Below are positions 9,420 to 19,190 of a stretch of 64,000 nucleotides of DNA, piece by piece. The DNA lies in NCBI RefSeq assembly GCF_000819565.1, contig NZ_CP004393.1, positions 3,534,001 through 3,598,000 of the forward strand, written 5' to 3'. The notes under the pieces are model-generated. The model was given only the letters and a program-made list of their open reading frames with translations, searched no databases and was not told the DNA's origin. Position numbers and translations under genes: made by a program. This DNA is from Celeribacter indicus (lineage in GTDB: Bacteria > Pseudomonadota > Alphaproteobacteria > Rhodobacterales > Rhodobacteraceae). Each line of letters opens with the position of its first letter. Within the stretch, counting starts at the first letter, position 1.

Positions 9420-9878
9420 TCACAGCGGGACCGATTGCGCGTCCTTGATCGTCGCGACCTGCATCAGCGCCTCGATATCGGTCATGTGCGGAAGCGTCAG
9501 GATCTTGTCGCGATAGATGTGCTGGTAGTCGGCCATGTCGCGCGCGATCACCAGAAGCCGCGCATCGACACGCCCGAGGAAGGTGCCGATGGAGATCACC
9601 TCCGGCACCTCCCGCGCGGCGGCGATGAATTCGTCGAAGGCCCGCGCCTCGGTCTTGTCGAGGGTGATCCGCAGCGACACCTCGACGCCATAGCCGAGGG
9701 CGCGCCAGTCGACCTCCTCCCGGATCGCGCGCAGCACGCCGCCCGCCCGCATCCGCTCGAGGCGGCGGGCGAAGGTCGCGGGCGTCACCCCCGCCCGGTC
9801 GGCGAGGTCCGCCACGGACGCATCGGGCTCTGCCTGCAACTGGCGCAGGATGCGGCGGTCGGTGTCATCGACTTGCAT
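9420..9878 (-). CDS. Lrp/AsnC family transcriptional regulator, divergent from ilvC
   Basis: 152 residues: an N-terminal helix-turn-helix (DDTDRRILRQLQAEPDAS, then GVTPATFARRLERMR) and a C-terminal RAM domain. I chose ATG 9878 (MQVDDTD); the frame is also open to a TTG seven codons upstream, but that start has no better signal. It is the first gene of a two-regulator operon and shares a short AT-rich intergenic region with ilvC, so regulation of ilvC or of branched-chain amino acid metabolism is a reasonable guess. Confidence 0.93.
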   Translation of the reverse strand: MQVDDTDRRILRQLQAEPDASVADLADRAGVTPATFARRLERMRAGGVLRAIREEVDWRALGYGVEVSLRITLDKTEARAFDEFIAAAREVPEVISIGTFLGRVDARLLVIARDMADYQHIYRDKILTLPHMTDIEALMQVATIKDAQSVPL

Positions 9879-9960
9879 GGATTCTTCATAATTTGCCAAA
9901 ATCGAGAATTACTTATCTCATATTTCCGAATTTCCGTCAAATTTTGAACGCCGCCGGAGC
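9879..9960. promoter_or_regulatory. AT-rich divergent control region between lrp-type gene and ilvC
   Basis: About 60 bases of strongly AT-rich DNA (9880-9945) stand out in this high-GC sequence and separate the regulator pair from ilvC. Lrp-family proteins prefer such DNA. I cannot define an exact operator. The ilvC ATG lies further right, preceded by AGAAGGAG. Confidence 0.5.
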
Positions 9961-9976
9961 GTGAAACGCCCGATAG

Positions 9977-11050
<1,074 letters not shown>

Positions 11051-11072
11051 GCCTGCGCCGCGGGCGATGCGG

Positions 11073-11103
11073 GAAAGGGGCGTCCATCGGGCGCCCCTTT
11101 CTG
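11073..11103 (+). terminator. Terminator of ilvC
   Basis: GAAAGGGGCG and CGCCCCTTTC form a 10-bp stem around a 9-base loop, with the CTTTC end supplying a short T-run, 22 bases after the ilvC stop. Confidence 0.8.
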
Positions 11104-11198
11104 CGTCGGGCCGGACATGGCCGCGACGGGGACGCGGCGAAAGGGCGCCTTGCCGGGCGTCCCCTTTCCTGCGCAGGATAAGGCAAAGGAGACAGACC

Positions 11199-11594
11199 AT
11201 GCCCGAGCACGACGAGCACACGCCGGAAGACCTCACGCCCGAGAACGAGGGCGAGATCCGCGCGGAACGGGCGCGGATGTTCACCTTCGGCTTCTGGAAG
11301 AGCCTGCTCGCCGGCCGCGAGGGCCTTGGCGACACCTTCTGGGCGGGCAATTACCTCGCCGCGCTGTTCTTCATCCCGGTCTATATCCTGCTGCTCGCGA
11401 TCCCACCGTTCTACGTCCTGATCCCCGTCGTCTTCGCGCTGTTCGGGATCTACCTGCTGTTCGTGGCCCGTGCGGTCTGGCTTGCGAAGCCGAAGGGCGG
11501 CGCGGGCATCGGGTGGAAGATCGCGGGGGTGATCTGGACGCTGATGAACGCCGCCATGAGCCTGATGATGACGCCGTTCAGCGGCGGCGCGTGA
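11199..11594 (+). CDS. Small two-helix membrane protein
   Basis: 131 residues. The first 45 are hydrophilic and acidic (EHDEHTPEDL); two or three hydrophobic helices follow (about 48-72, 73-90 and 105-125). I do not recognise the family. The start is fixed by AAAGGAG before the ATG at 11199; the open frame continues upstream without a ribosome binding site and overlaps the ilvC terminator. It precedes an exported protein gene on the same strand. Confidence 0.7.
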   Translation: MPEHDEHTPEDLTPENEGEIRAERARMFTFGFWKSLLAGREGLGDTFWAGNYLAALFFIPVYILLLAIPPFYVLIPVVFALFGIYLLFVARAVWLAKPKGGAGIGWKIAGVIWTLMNAAMSLMMTPFSGGA

Positions 11595-11680
11595 CACGAA
11601 AAAGCCGTCCGGAGGCCTTACGCCCCTCCCGCGCCCGCGCTAAACAGGAGGCGACCGAAACGCCACACCGCCGGACTCCG

Positions 11681-12139
11681 ATGCTCAAGACGACCCTCCG
11701 CGCCGCCCTCGCCGCCGCGCTCTCCACGCCGCTCGCCGCCGCCGATCTCGCGCCGGATTACGCGCTGATCCCGCTCGCCTCGCATCACTACGGCGACTGG
11801 GGGGAGGACGACGGCGACGATTTCACCGAATTCAACCCCGGCCTGCTGTTCACATGGGCGGAACGCGCGGGCGGGCTGAACTATACCTTCGGGGCCTATC
11901 GCGACAGCATGGCGGACGTCTCGCTGCACCTGTCGGCCGCGAAGATGTGGCAGATCGGGCCCTATGCCGAGGCGGGGATCGTCGGCGCCTATCTCCACTC
12001 CTTCGGAGAGGGCTATACCGGCTTCGCCCCCTCGCTTCAGGTCAACTACAAGCATCTCTTCATCAATGCCGCCACCGGCTATGACGACGGGGTCTATGGC
12101 GTCGTCTCGACCGGGCTGATCTTTGACATCGGGCGCTGA
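11681..12139 (+). CDS. Exported protein of unknown function
   Basis: 152 residues with a signal peptide (MLKTTLRAALAAALSTPLAAA) and a mature part rich in Tyr, Gly and aromatic alternation (for example WAERAGGLNYTFGAYRDS), ending GVVSTGLIFDIGR. The alternating pattern and the C-terminal amphipathic strand suggest a small beta-barrel or beta-rich periplasmic or outer-membrane protein, in the manner of PagP or OmpW-like proteins; this is inference only. AACAGGAGG lies too far upstream to decide the start firmly. Confidence 0.65.
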   Translation: MLKTTLRAALAAALSTPLAAADLAPDYALIPLASHHYGDWGEDDGDDFTEFNPGLLFTWAERAGGLNYTFGAYRDSMADVSLHLSAAKMWQIGPYAEAGIVGAYLHSFGEGYTGFAPSLQVNYKHLFINAATGYDDGVYGVVSTGLIFDIGR

Positions 12140-12211
12140 CGCCTGTCTTTTCACGACAGCCGGCACCCGAGGCACCGCAACGCGGCGCCTCTGTCCTGTC
12201 CTGTTCGAACA

Positions 12212-13558
12212 TCAGCGCGTCGCGGATTGCACCGCCGCCACCACCATCTCCACAGCCTCGGAAAGCGTCGCCTCGCTCACGCTCTCGGCCATGACCCGGA
12301 TCAGGGGCTCGGTGCCGGACTTGCGGATCAGGAGCCGCCCGTTGCCGTCGAGCTTCGCCTCCGCATCGGCGATCGCCGCCCTGACGCCCGCGGCCTCGAG
12401 CGGCTTTTGCCCCGTGCCGTATCGCACGTTCTTCAGAAGCTGCGGCACAGGATCGAAGACCTTCGCGATCTCGGAGGCCCGCCGCCCCGTCTCCACCATC
12501 GCCGCGAGGAACTGGAGCCCGGCGAGAAGCCCGTCGCCGGTCGTCGCGTAATCGGTCATCACGATATGGCCCGACTGTTCCCCCCCGAGGTTGAAGCCGC
12601 CCGCGCGCATCCGCTCCACCACGTAGCGGTCCCCCACGGCCGTCCGCTCGAGCCGGAGGCCCCGCCCCTCGAGAAAGCGCTCGAGCCCGAGATTGGACAT
12701 CACGGTGGCGACGAGCGCCCCGCCCGCGAGCCTGTCCTGCTCGGCCCAGCGCTGCGCCATCAGCGCCATGAGCTGATCGCCGTCGGCCACGATGCCGTTC
12801 TCGTCGAGGATCATCACCCGGTCCGCATCCCCGTCGAGGCAGATGCCCACATCCGCCCCATGGGCGACCACAGCCTCGGCGGCGGTGGCGGGATGGGTGG
12901 AGCCGCAGCAGTCGTTGATGTTGAACCCGTTCGGCGCCGTGCCCACCGGGATCACCTCTGCACCGAGCTCCCAGAGCACCTCGGGCGCGGTACGATAGGC
13001 CGCGCCGTTGGCGCAGTCGATCACGACCTTCAGCCCGGCGAGCGTCATCCCGCGCGGCAGGGTCGATTTCACCCGCTCGTTATAGCGGAACCGGCCGTCG
13101 TCGATCCGCTTCGCGCGCCCGATATTGGCCGCCTGCGCCGCTTCGACGCCCTCCTCCATCAGCCGCTCGATCTCGCTTTCGGCCTCGTCGGAGAGCTTGA
13201 ACCCGTCGGGACCGAAGAACTTGATCCCGTTGTCCTCCGCCGGATTGTGCGAGGCTGAGATCATCACCCCCACATCGGCCCGCATCGAGGTGGTGAGCAT
13301 CCCCACCGCCGGCGTCGGCACCGGCCCGAGGAGGAAGACGTTCATGCCGGTGGAGGTGAAGCCCGCCGTCATCGCCGTCTCGAACATGTACCCCGACAGG
13401 CGCGTGTCCTTGCCGATCACCACGCGGTGTTCGCGGGAGCGGTCGCGGCGAAAATACCGCCCCGCCGCCGCACCGAGCTTCAGCGCCATCTCCGCCGTCA
13501 TCGGCGCGCTGTTCGCCCGCCCGCGCACCCCGTCGGTGCCGAAAAGCTTACGTGTCAT
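12212..13558 (-). CDS. glmM: Phosphoglucosamine mutase
   Basis: 448 residues. It interconverts glucosamine-6-phosphate and glucosamine-1-phosphate on the way to UDP-GlcNAc for peptidoglycan and lipopolysaccharide. The phosphoserine is Ser103 in [12 protein letters not shown], the metal-binding loop is DGDADR at 242-247, and the C-terminal phosphate-binding loop is [14 protein letters not shown]. The start codon overlaps the end of folP by four bases, so translation is coupled. The folP-glmM order is the same as in E. coli. It is the last gene of the folB-folP-glmM chain. Confidence 0.98.
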   Translation of the reverse strand: MTRKLFGTDGVRGRANSAPMTAEMALKLGAAAGRYFRRDRSREHRVVIGKDTRLSGYMFETAMTAGFTSTGMNVFLLGPVPTPAVGMLTTSMRADVGVMISASHNPAEDNGIKFFGPDGFKLSDEAESEIERLMEEGVEAAQAANIGRAKRIDDGRFRYNERVKSTLPRGMTLAGLKVVIDCANGAAYRTAPEVLWELGAEVIPVGTAPNGFNINDCCGSTHPATAAEAVVAHGADVGICLDGDADRVMILDENGIVADGDQLMALMAQRWAEQDRLAGGALVATVMSNLGLERFLEGRGLRLERTAVGDRYVVERMRAGGFNLGGEQSGHIVMTDYATTGDGLLAGLQFLAAMVETGRRASEIAKVFDPVPQLLKNVRYGTGQKPLEAAGVRAAIADAEAKLDGNGRLLIRKSGTEPLIRVMAESVSEATLSEAVEMVVAAVQSATR

Positions 13559-14574
13559 GGCTCTCTCCCCGTGGTCACTGCGCGCCAGAGCCTGAGCGCC
13601 TGGCGCGTCTCCCTGATGTCATGGACCCGCGCAATCTGCACGCCCTGCGCGAAACCCGCGAGCGCCGCGGCGACGGAGCCCGGCGCACGCTCCCGCGGTT
13701 CGGGCGCAGCTCCGATCCGGCCGATGAACGCCTTGCGCGACACACCGAGGAGGATGCCGCAGCCGAGGCTGTGAAACAGCGAGATCCGTTGCAGCAGCGC
13801 GAGGTTATGGGCCACGGTCTTGCCAAACCCGATGCCCGGATCGACGAGGATGCGCGCGCGCGGGATGCCCGCCGCCTCCGCCGCCGCGATACGGGCCGCG
13901 AGGAAATCGTAGACATCGAGCAGCACGTCGTCATAGCGCGGATCCGCCTGCATCACCTCGGGATCGCCCTGCGCATGCATGAGGCAGACGGGCACCTCCG
14001 CCCCGGCGACGACGCGCGCGAGGTCCGGGTCATGGGTGAAGGCATAGACATCGTTGACGAGCACCGCGCCCGCGGCGAGCGCCGCCTGTGCCACCGCCGC
14101 CTTGCGCGTGTCGATGGAGACGGGCACGTTTGCGCCGCCGCGGATCGCCGCGATCACCGGCGCGGTGCGGGCGATCTCGTCGCCGGTCTCGACATAGGCG
14201 GCACCGGGCCGCGTGCTCTCCCCGCCGATATCGAGGATGTCGGCCCCGTCCGCCACCATCGCGAGGGCGTGCTCGAGCGCCGCCTCGGGCGTCGCGAACA
14301 GCCCGCCGTCGGAAAAGCTGTCCGGCGTGACGTTCAGGATGCCCATCAGCGCGGGCCGCGACAGGTCGAGCCCCGCCACCGGCGCGCGCGGCGCGGTGAG
14401 GCGGGTGCGGATCTCCTCCGGCAGATCCCGCGCGGGAATGATCCTCGGCGCCGCGTCGCGGGACAGAAGCTCCACCCGGTCGAACCAGGTCCAGCCGCCG
14501 GCGAGCGTCAGCGCACCCTCGGGCCGCGCGGCATCGGTCGACGGGATCGGGCGGTAATACATCGTCGCGGCCAT
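13555..14574 (-). CDS. folP: Dihydropteroate synthase
   Basis: 339 residues. It joins p-aminobenzoate to dihydropterin pyrophosphate in folate synthesis and is the sulfonamide target. The family signature [11 protein letters not shown] is at 81-91, with the second pterin-binding block [14 protein letters not shown] further on and a Lys/Arg C-terminal phosphate site (GVSRKAFIG). The protein carries about 60 more N-terminal residues than the E. coli enzyme. It lies three bases after folB and overlaps glmM, clearly one operon. Confidence 0.97.
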   Translation of the reverse strand: MAATMYYRPIPSTDAARPEGALTLAGGWTWFDRVELLSRDAAPRIIPARDLPEEIRTRLTAPRAPVAGLDLSRPALMGILNVTPDSFSDGGLFATPEAALEHALAMVADGADILDIGGESTRPGAAYVETGDEIARTAPVIAAIRGGANVPVSIDTRKAAVAQAALAAGAVLVNDVYAFTHDPDLARVVAGAEVPVCLMHAQGDPEVMQADPRYDDVLLDVYDFLAARIAAAEAAGIPRARILVDPGIGFGKTVAHNLALLQRISLFHSLGCGILLGVSRKAFIGRIGAAPEPRERAPGSVAAALAGFAQGVQIARVHDIRETRQALRLWRAVTTGREP

Positions 14575-14577
14575 GGG

Positions 14578-15486
14578 TCAGCCCAGATCCACCGGCCCGT
14601 CCGGGTCGAGACGGGTCGCGCCGGCGATCCCGGCCGCCCCGAGAGACAAAAGCGCGATCGCGGAAAGCTCGGCGGCAAGCCAGGCGACACAGTCCCCGAC
14701 CCCGCCTTTCGGACCATGGACCGCGTCGAGCACCATTTTCGAGGGGGCCCAGACCGAGATCTGCCCCTGCTTCATCGCCCAGTCGAGCTCGGTCCGCGTC
14801 GCGCGCACGACACAGCGTGCGTCCCGCCCCGCGAGCACCCAGGCGTTCTGCTCGATCGCCAGCAGTTCGATCCGCCGTTGCACCGCGGGATTGTCGGCTT
14901 TCGGCCGCTCGCCTCCGGGCAGCCCGACGGTCAGGATCACCGGCCGCGGGTCGGCCTCGCAGGCGTCGATCCAGTCCGACAGCCGCGGATGGGCGAGCGC
15001 CTCCGGCCCCAGATGCACCACGAGCGGGTGCGGCACCGGCGCGGCCATCTGCGCCGCACGCTCCCCCAACTGCCCGGAGGAGCGCACGATCTCGACGCCG
15101 AGTGCGCCCGGCCCGCGATCGAGCTTCTCGACCCGCACGAACACCCGGAACGCCCGCGGTTCGAGCAGGATCCGCTCCGCGATGCGCTCGGCAAGGGTTT
15201 CCAGAAGGTTGAGCCGCTCCGCCTCGAGCTCGGTGCGGATCGCCTCGGTCAGCCGGTCATAGGACAGGATCCGGTCCACATCGTCGTCGATCGGCCCGTC
15301 CAGCGGGGTCAGCTCCACCACGATGTTGAAGGAGACGCGCTGGCGCACGCCACGCTCGGCCTGAAAGGCGCCGATCTCCACCTCGACGACGTGATCGCGC
15401 AGGGAGATCCGGTCATGCGGCGCCTCGCCGGCCGTGGCGGCGGCACGGGCTTCGGGATGATCGAAGGCCTGACATATCTCGGACAA
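14578..15486 (-). CDS. folB: Dihydroneopterin aldolase with C-terminal amino-acid-kinase-like domain
   Basis: 302 residues, more than twice the length of a plain FolB. Residues about 26-135 are dihydroneopterin aldolase (RISLRDHVVEVEIGAF, ILSYDRLTEAI, NLLETLAERIAERIL, and the catalytic-type Lys121 in RVEKLDRGPGA), which makes the hydroxymethyl pterin for folate. Residues about 152-290 resemble an amino acid kinase fold: a KLGG-like beta strand (PLVVHLGPEAL), a middle helical part, then ISVWAPSKMVLDA and VGDCVAWLAAELSAIALL, the pattern of 'PVWxP...TSDSxAAWLA' in that family. The nucleotide-binding glycines look degraded. The start appears to be TTG, with GGAAAGGGCGGGA upstream; no in-frame ATG is available near the domain. 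First gene of the folB-folP-glmM operon. Confidence 0.9.
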   Translation of the reverse strand: MSEICQAFDHPEARAAATAGEAPHDRISLRDHVVEVEIGAFQAERGVRQRVSFNIVVELTPLDGPIDDDVDRILSYDRLTEAIRTELEAERLNLLETLAERIAERILLEPRAFRVFVRVEKLDRGPGALGVEIVRSSGQLGERAAQMAAPVPHPLVVHLGPEALAHPRLSDWIDACEADPRPVILTVGLPGGERPKADNPAVQRRIELLAIEQNAWVLAGRDARCVVRATRTELDWAMKQGQISVWAPSKMVLDAVHGPKGGVGDCVAWLAAELSAIALLSLGAAGIAGATRLDPDGPVDLG

Positions 15487-15585
15487 ATCCCGCCCTTTCC
15501 TGCTGTTACAAGGGCCTAGCTACCGCGTTCGCCGGGTCGTTCCAAGATCAAATGCCCCCGCCGCCCGCGCTTTGCCGGAAAGAGC

Positions 15586-15611
15586 AAAACCCCGCCGTTT
15601 TCCCGGCGGGG
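15586..15611 (-). terminator. Terminator of the SleB-type hydrolase gene
   Basis: On the minus strand CCCCGCCG and CGGCGGGG form an 8-bp stem followed by TTTTG, 26 bases downstream of the stop codon of the cell wall hydrolase. Confidence 0.85.
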
Positions 15612-15636
15612 CCTGAAACAAATCCGTGATCGGGCG

Positions 15637-16323
15637 TCACGCCCGCGGCATGCGGTAGAAGAAATGCACCCCGATCTGCGCGGTGCGGGGAAAGCTGCGC
15701 GCCCAGCGGGGCGTCACCGCGCGGGTGTGGTAATGGGTGGCGCCGCCGGTCAGCCGCCGCGGCGCGCCGTCGAGCATCAGCCGCGCGACCTTCGCGACCC
15801 GTTGCCATGCGCCCTTTTCCGCGATCACCTCGGCATGGCCGTCGCAGGTATAGCTGAACTGGCACTGATACTTGCGGCCCGTCCCCTGGTGGACGACGCC
15901 ACAGACGGTGCCTGGAAAGGCCGGGGAGGCGACACGGTTGAGGATGACCTCGGCCACGGCGAACTGGCCTTTCACGCTCTCGCCGCGCGCCTCGAAATAG
16001 AGCGCCTCCGCGAGGCATTGCCACTCTTCGCCACCGCTCGCCGCCGGCTGACGCGCAAGGAAATCCCCGGTGTATTCGAGTGTCCCCTCCGGGGCGTCCG
16101 CCCTCGGCCTCAGATGGGCCAGAAGACGCGCGATCGCGCCCTCGTCCAGGTTCTGCAATCCGCTGCGTTCCCGCGCGAGAAGCGCGTTGACTTCGCTGCC
16201 CAGGGCAAGGGCGGGATCGTTCGCATGGCTTACGGTGATATCCGCGAAACCTGCGCCCGGAGCCGCGCATAAACCAATCGCGGCCGAAAGCGCGACCGCC
16301 CTGAGCCTCGTCGTAAATCGCAT
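15637..16323 (-). CDS. Cell wall hydrolase, SleB family
   Basis: 228 residues. A signal peptide (cleavage likely after AAPGAGFA, about residue 27) directs it to the periplasm. The C-terminal half is the SleB/hydrolase_2 domain, a lytic transglycosylase-type fold, with the conserved ALYFEARGE and AEVILNRV blocks and the terminal GATHYHT region. The catalytic Glu is in FEARGE. The likely role is cutting peptidoglycan during envelope growth. The ATG at 16323 has GGAAGG upstream. It is a single gene with its own terminator. Confidence 0.93.
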   Translation of the reverse strand: MRFTTRLRAVALSAAIGLCAAPGAGFADITVSHANDPALALGSEVNALLARERSGLQNLDEGAIARLLAHLRPRADAPEGTLEYTGDFLARQPAASGGEEWQCLAEALYFEARGESVKGQFAVAEVILNRVASPAFPGTVCGVVHQGTGRKYQCQFSYTCDGHAEVIAEKGAWQRVAKVARLMLDGAPRRLTGGATHYHTRAVTPRWARSFPRTAQIGVHFFYRMPRA

Positions 16324-16530
16324 ATGTCTCTGCCTTCCATTGCGCCCGGAAATCGGGCTTCACGGTTCGGTGTCCGGCGGCGGACATAGGCGAATTCGTC
16401 GGGAAGGTCCACCCGAGGGGGCGGGAGGTCCTTTCGGACCTGTCAAGAGATCCCGCGCACAAGGGCCCGAAAACCTCTGTCATGACCCTGTCAGAGCCTT
16501 TGTTTTCAGCGTTTTGACGACAACCTGTCG

Positions 16531-19074
16531 CTATTTTGGCACATCGGCGGCAAGCTGCGCTGCAGCAAGCCGGGCGACGGGCACGCGGAAGGGCGAACAG
16601 GACACGTAATCAAAGCCCGCGTCGCGGCAGAAGGCGATAGATTCGGGGTTGCCGCCATGCTCGCCGCAGACCGCGAGGGTCAGGTCGGGCCGTGCGGCGC
16701 GACCGCGTTCCGCGCCGATCTTCAAAAGCTCGCCCACGCCGTCGAAATCGAGCATGTGGAACGGGTCCTCGGGAAAGACGCCCTGCTGCACATAGGCGTT
16801 CATGAACCGCCCCGCGTCGTCGCGCGACAGGCCGTAGGCCATCTGCGTCAGATCGTTGGTGCCGAAGGACAGGAAGGCCGCATGCTGCGCGATCTCGCCC
16901 GCGCGCAGGGCGGCGCGCGGCGTCTCCACCATTACGCCGAGCCGATAGGTGAATTCGCTGCGCGTCGCGTTCTTGACCGCCGCCGCCACCGCGTCGATCT
17001 GCGTCTTCACGAGTTCCACCTCGCGCTTGGCGGAGACGAGCGGAATCATGATTTCCGGGACGACCGGGGCGCCATGCTTGCTCGCCTCGATCGTCGCCTC
17101 GAAGATCGCGCGCGCCTGCATCTCGTAGATCTCCGGGAAGGTGATGCCGAGGCGCACGCCGCGCATGCCGAGCATCGGATTGAATTCCGACAGCCATTCG
17201 ATCCGGCGCGTGACGTCCGAAAGCGGCAGGTCGAGCGCCTCGGCAAGCTCCTTCGCCCCTTCGCGGTCGGCGGGCAGGAATTCGTGCAGCGGCGGATCGA
17301 ACAGGCGGATGCAGACGGGCAACCCCTCCATGATCCGGAAAAGCTCTATGAAATCAGATCTCTGCATCGGCAACAGGCGCGAAATCGCCTCGATCCGGTC
17401 CTCGTTGGTCGCGGCGAAGATCATCTCCCGCATCACCGTGAGGCGGTCGCCCTCGAAGAACATGTGTTCGGTGCGGCACAGGCCGATCCCCTGCGCCTTG
17501 AAGTCGCGCGCCATCGCCGCATCCGCCGGGGTGTCGGCATTCGCGCGCACGCCGATGTCGCGGATCGCGTCGGCCCAGTCCATGAGCTGAAGATACCAGT
17601 GATCCTTCACCGGCGGCAGCATCTCCACCGCGCCGCGGATCACCTCCCCCTTCGCCCCGTCGAGCGTCAGGATCTCCCCTTCGGAGAGGGTATAGCCGTC
17701 CTCGAAGGTCAGGGTGCGCTCACGCGAGTTGATGCGGATCGAGGCGCCGACGACGCAGGGCACGCCCATGCCGCGCGCGATCACCGCAGCGTGGGAGGTC
17801 ACCCCGCCGCGTTCGGTCAGGATGCCCACGGAGGCGTGCATGCCGCGGATGTCGTCGGGCGTGGTCTCGCGCCGCACGAGGATGCAATGTTCGCCCCGCG
17901 CCTCGAAGCTCTGCGCGGCGGAGGAGCTGAAGACGATCCGCCCGACCGCGCCGCCGGGCGAGGCGGCGATCCCCCTCGCGATCACCTCGCGCGGGGCGGA
18001 AGGATCGACCTGCGGGTGCAGAAGCTCGGTGAGCGACCGCGCCGGCACGCGGCAGATCGCCTCTTCCTTCGGAATGATCCCGTCCTCGGCGAGTTGCACC
18101 GCAGCGCGCAGGGCGGCGCGGGAACTGCGCGGCGCGCGCACGGCGTCGAGGATCGCGAGGCGCCCGTTCTCGATGGTGAACTCGACCTGCATCTCCTCGC
18201 GCAGCCGGCTGCGGCAGAGGCCGGACGTGGCGACGAGCTGCGCGAAGAGCTCCGGCTCGGCCTCCTCGAGCGAGCAGCCGCGCTCGTCCTGCGTCAGGTA
18301 CATGGCATCCCCGTTGGCGGTGAGCGCCTCCCGTCCCTGCGCCTGCCGCAGGTAGCGGCCCTTGATCATCGGTTCGCCCGTGTCGCTGTCGATGAGCTGG
18401 ATCACGCCCGCGCCGCTTTCCCCCGGCCCGAGACCGAGCGCCATCGCCTGCACGATGAGGCCGAGGCCGGCATCGGCGGGCGCGCCCTTCGCCTGGCGCA
18501 GGAGCCGCGCGCTGGTCCCCTCCCAGGCCCGCGCCATGGAGCGCAGCACCTGGCCGAGCTGCACCGCCGGATCCTGCGGAAACGGTTCGTCGGTTTCGTC
18601 CTCATGCGCCGTGAGCGCCGCTTTCAGCGCCTCGGCGACCGGCGTGGACTTGTCGAATTCGAACACTTCCGGGTCCAGACGCTCCACATGAACCGAGAAT
18701 GTCTGCACGAACCGAAGGTAGAGCGAATCCGCAGCCTCCTTGCCGTGGGTCCGGGCAAGCGCCGCGTGGCGCGCGTCGTTCATGCCGATATTGAGCACGG
18801 CCCCCGGTCCGCCCCAGTCGGGATCCTCCGAGGAGGGGCGCACCGACAGGAGCGGGGCGTCCCCGAAGACGCGCAGCAACGCCTGCATGTCGAAGCTCTG
18901 CCCCTCCGCAAGGCGATGCACCGCGTCAAAGGACAGGGCAACCGTGTCCGGCACCGGCAGATCGAGGCGGATCAGCCGCTGGAGGCATTTCGCCCGCCCG
19001 CCATGGGTCGCCACCGAAACCGGGGCGACGCGGCGAATGCGGGTGAACCCGAGGATGTCGCTCTCTTGCTGCAC
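16531..19074 (-). CDS. ppdK: Pyruvate, phosphate dikinase-like PEP-utilising enzyme
   Basis: 847 residues from a GTG start, which has GGGAGGT seven bases upstream; a TTG eight codons earlier has no such site. The central phosphohistidine domain carries GGVTSHAAVIARG (His428) and the C-terminal PEP/pyruvate barrel has FGTNDLTQMAYGLSRDDAG and the Cys-containing CGEHGG. This supports a PPDK or a close PEP-synthase relative interconverting pyruvate and PEP. The N-terminal ATP-grasp part is divergent: the usual GGKGANLAEM and VRSGAxxSMPGMMDT signatures are replaced by ATHGGRAKCLQ and VRPSSEDPDWGGPGAVLN. It follows glyS on the same strand by about 116 bases. The name is safe at family level, less so for exact reaction. 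Confidence 0.8.
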   Translation of the reverse strand: MQQESDILGFTRIRRVAPVSVATHGGRAKCLQRLIRLDLPVPDTVALSFDAVHRLAEGQSFDMQALLRVFGDAPLLSVRPSSEDPDWGGPGAVLNIGMNDARHAALARTHGKEAADSLYLRFVQTFSVHVERLDPEVFEFDKSTPVAEALKAALTAHEDETDEPFPQDPAVQLGQVLRSMARAWEGTSARLLRQAKGAPADAGLGLIVQAMALGLGPGESGAGVIQLIDSDTGEPMIKGRYLRQAQGREALTANGDAMYLTQDERGCSLEEAEPELFAQLVATSGLCRSRLREEMQVEFTIENGRLAILDAVRAPRSSRAALRAAVQLAEDGIIPKEEAICRVPARSLTELLHPQVDPSAPREVIARGIAASPGGAVGRIVFSSSAAQSFEARGEHCILVRRETTPDDIRGMHASVGILTERGGVTSHAAVIARGMGVPCVVGASIRINSRERTLTFEDGYTLSEGEILTLDGAKGEVIRGAVEMLPPVKDHWYLQLMDWADAIRDIGVRANADTPADAAMARDFKAQGIGLCRTEHMFFEGDRLTVMREMIFAATNEDRIEAISRLLPMQRSDFIELFRIMEGLPVCIRLFDPPLHEFLPADREGAKELAEALDLPLSDVTRRIEWLSEFNPMLGMRGVRLGITFPEIYEMQARAIFEATIEASKHGAPVVPEIMIPLVSAKREVELVKTQIDAVAAAVKNATRSEFTYRLGVMVETPRAALRAGEIAQHAAFLSFGTNDLTQMAYGLSRDDAGRFMNAYVQQGVFPEDPFHMLDFDGVGELLKIGAERGRAARPDLTLAVCGEHGGNPESIAFCRDAGFDYVSCSPFRVPVARLAAAQLAADVPK

Positions 19075-19190
19075 TGCGGCACCTCCCTTTCGCGGCAAAG
19101 GTTACGCCCCGGCCCCTTTGCCGCGCAACCGCAATCGTCCGGCGGTGTCCCGATGACGCCGCAATCGTGTCCGCTGCGCCAGAACGCGCG

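Noticed and set aside
11067..11198. N-terminal extension of the small membrane protein to 175 residues
   Set aside because: The extension covers the ilvC terminator and has no ribosome binding site; AAAGGAG marks the ATG at 11199.
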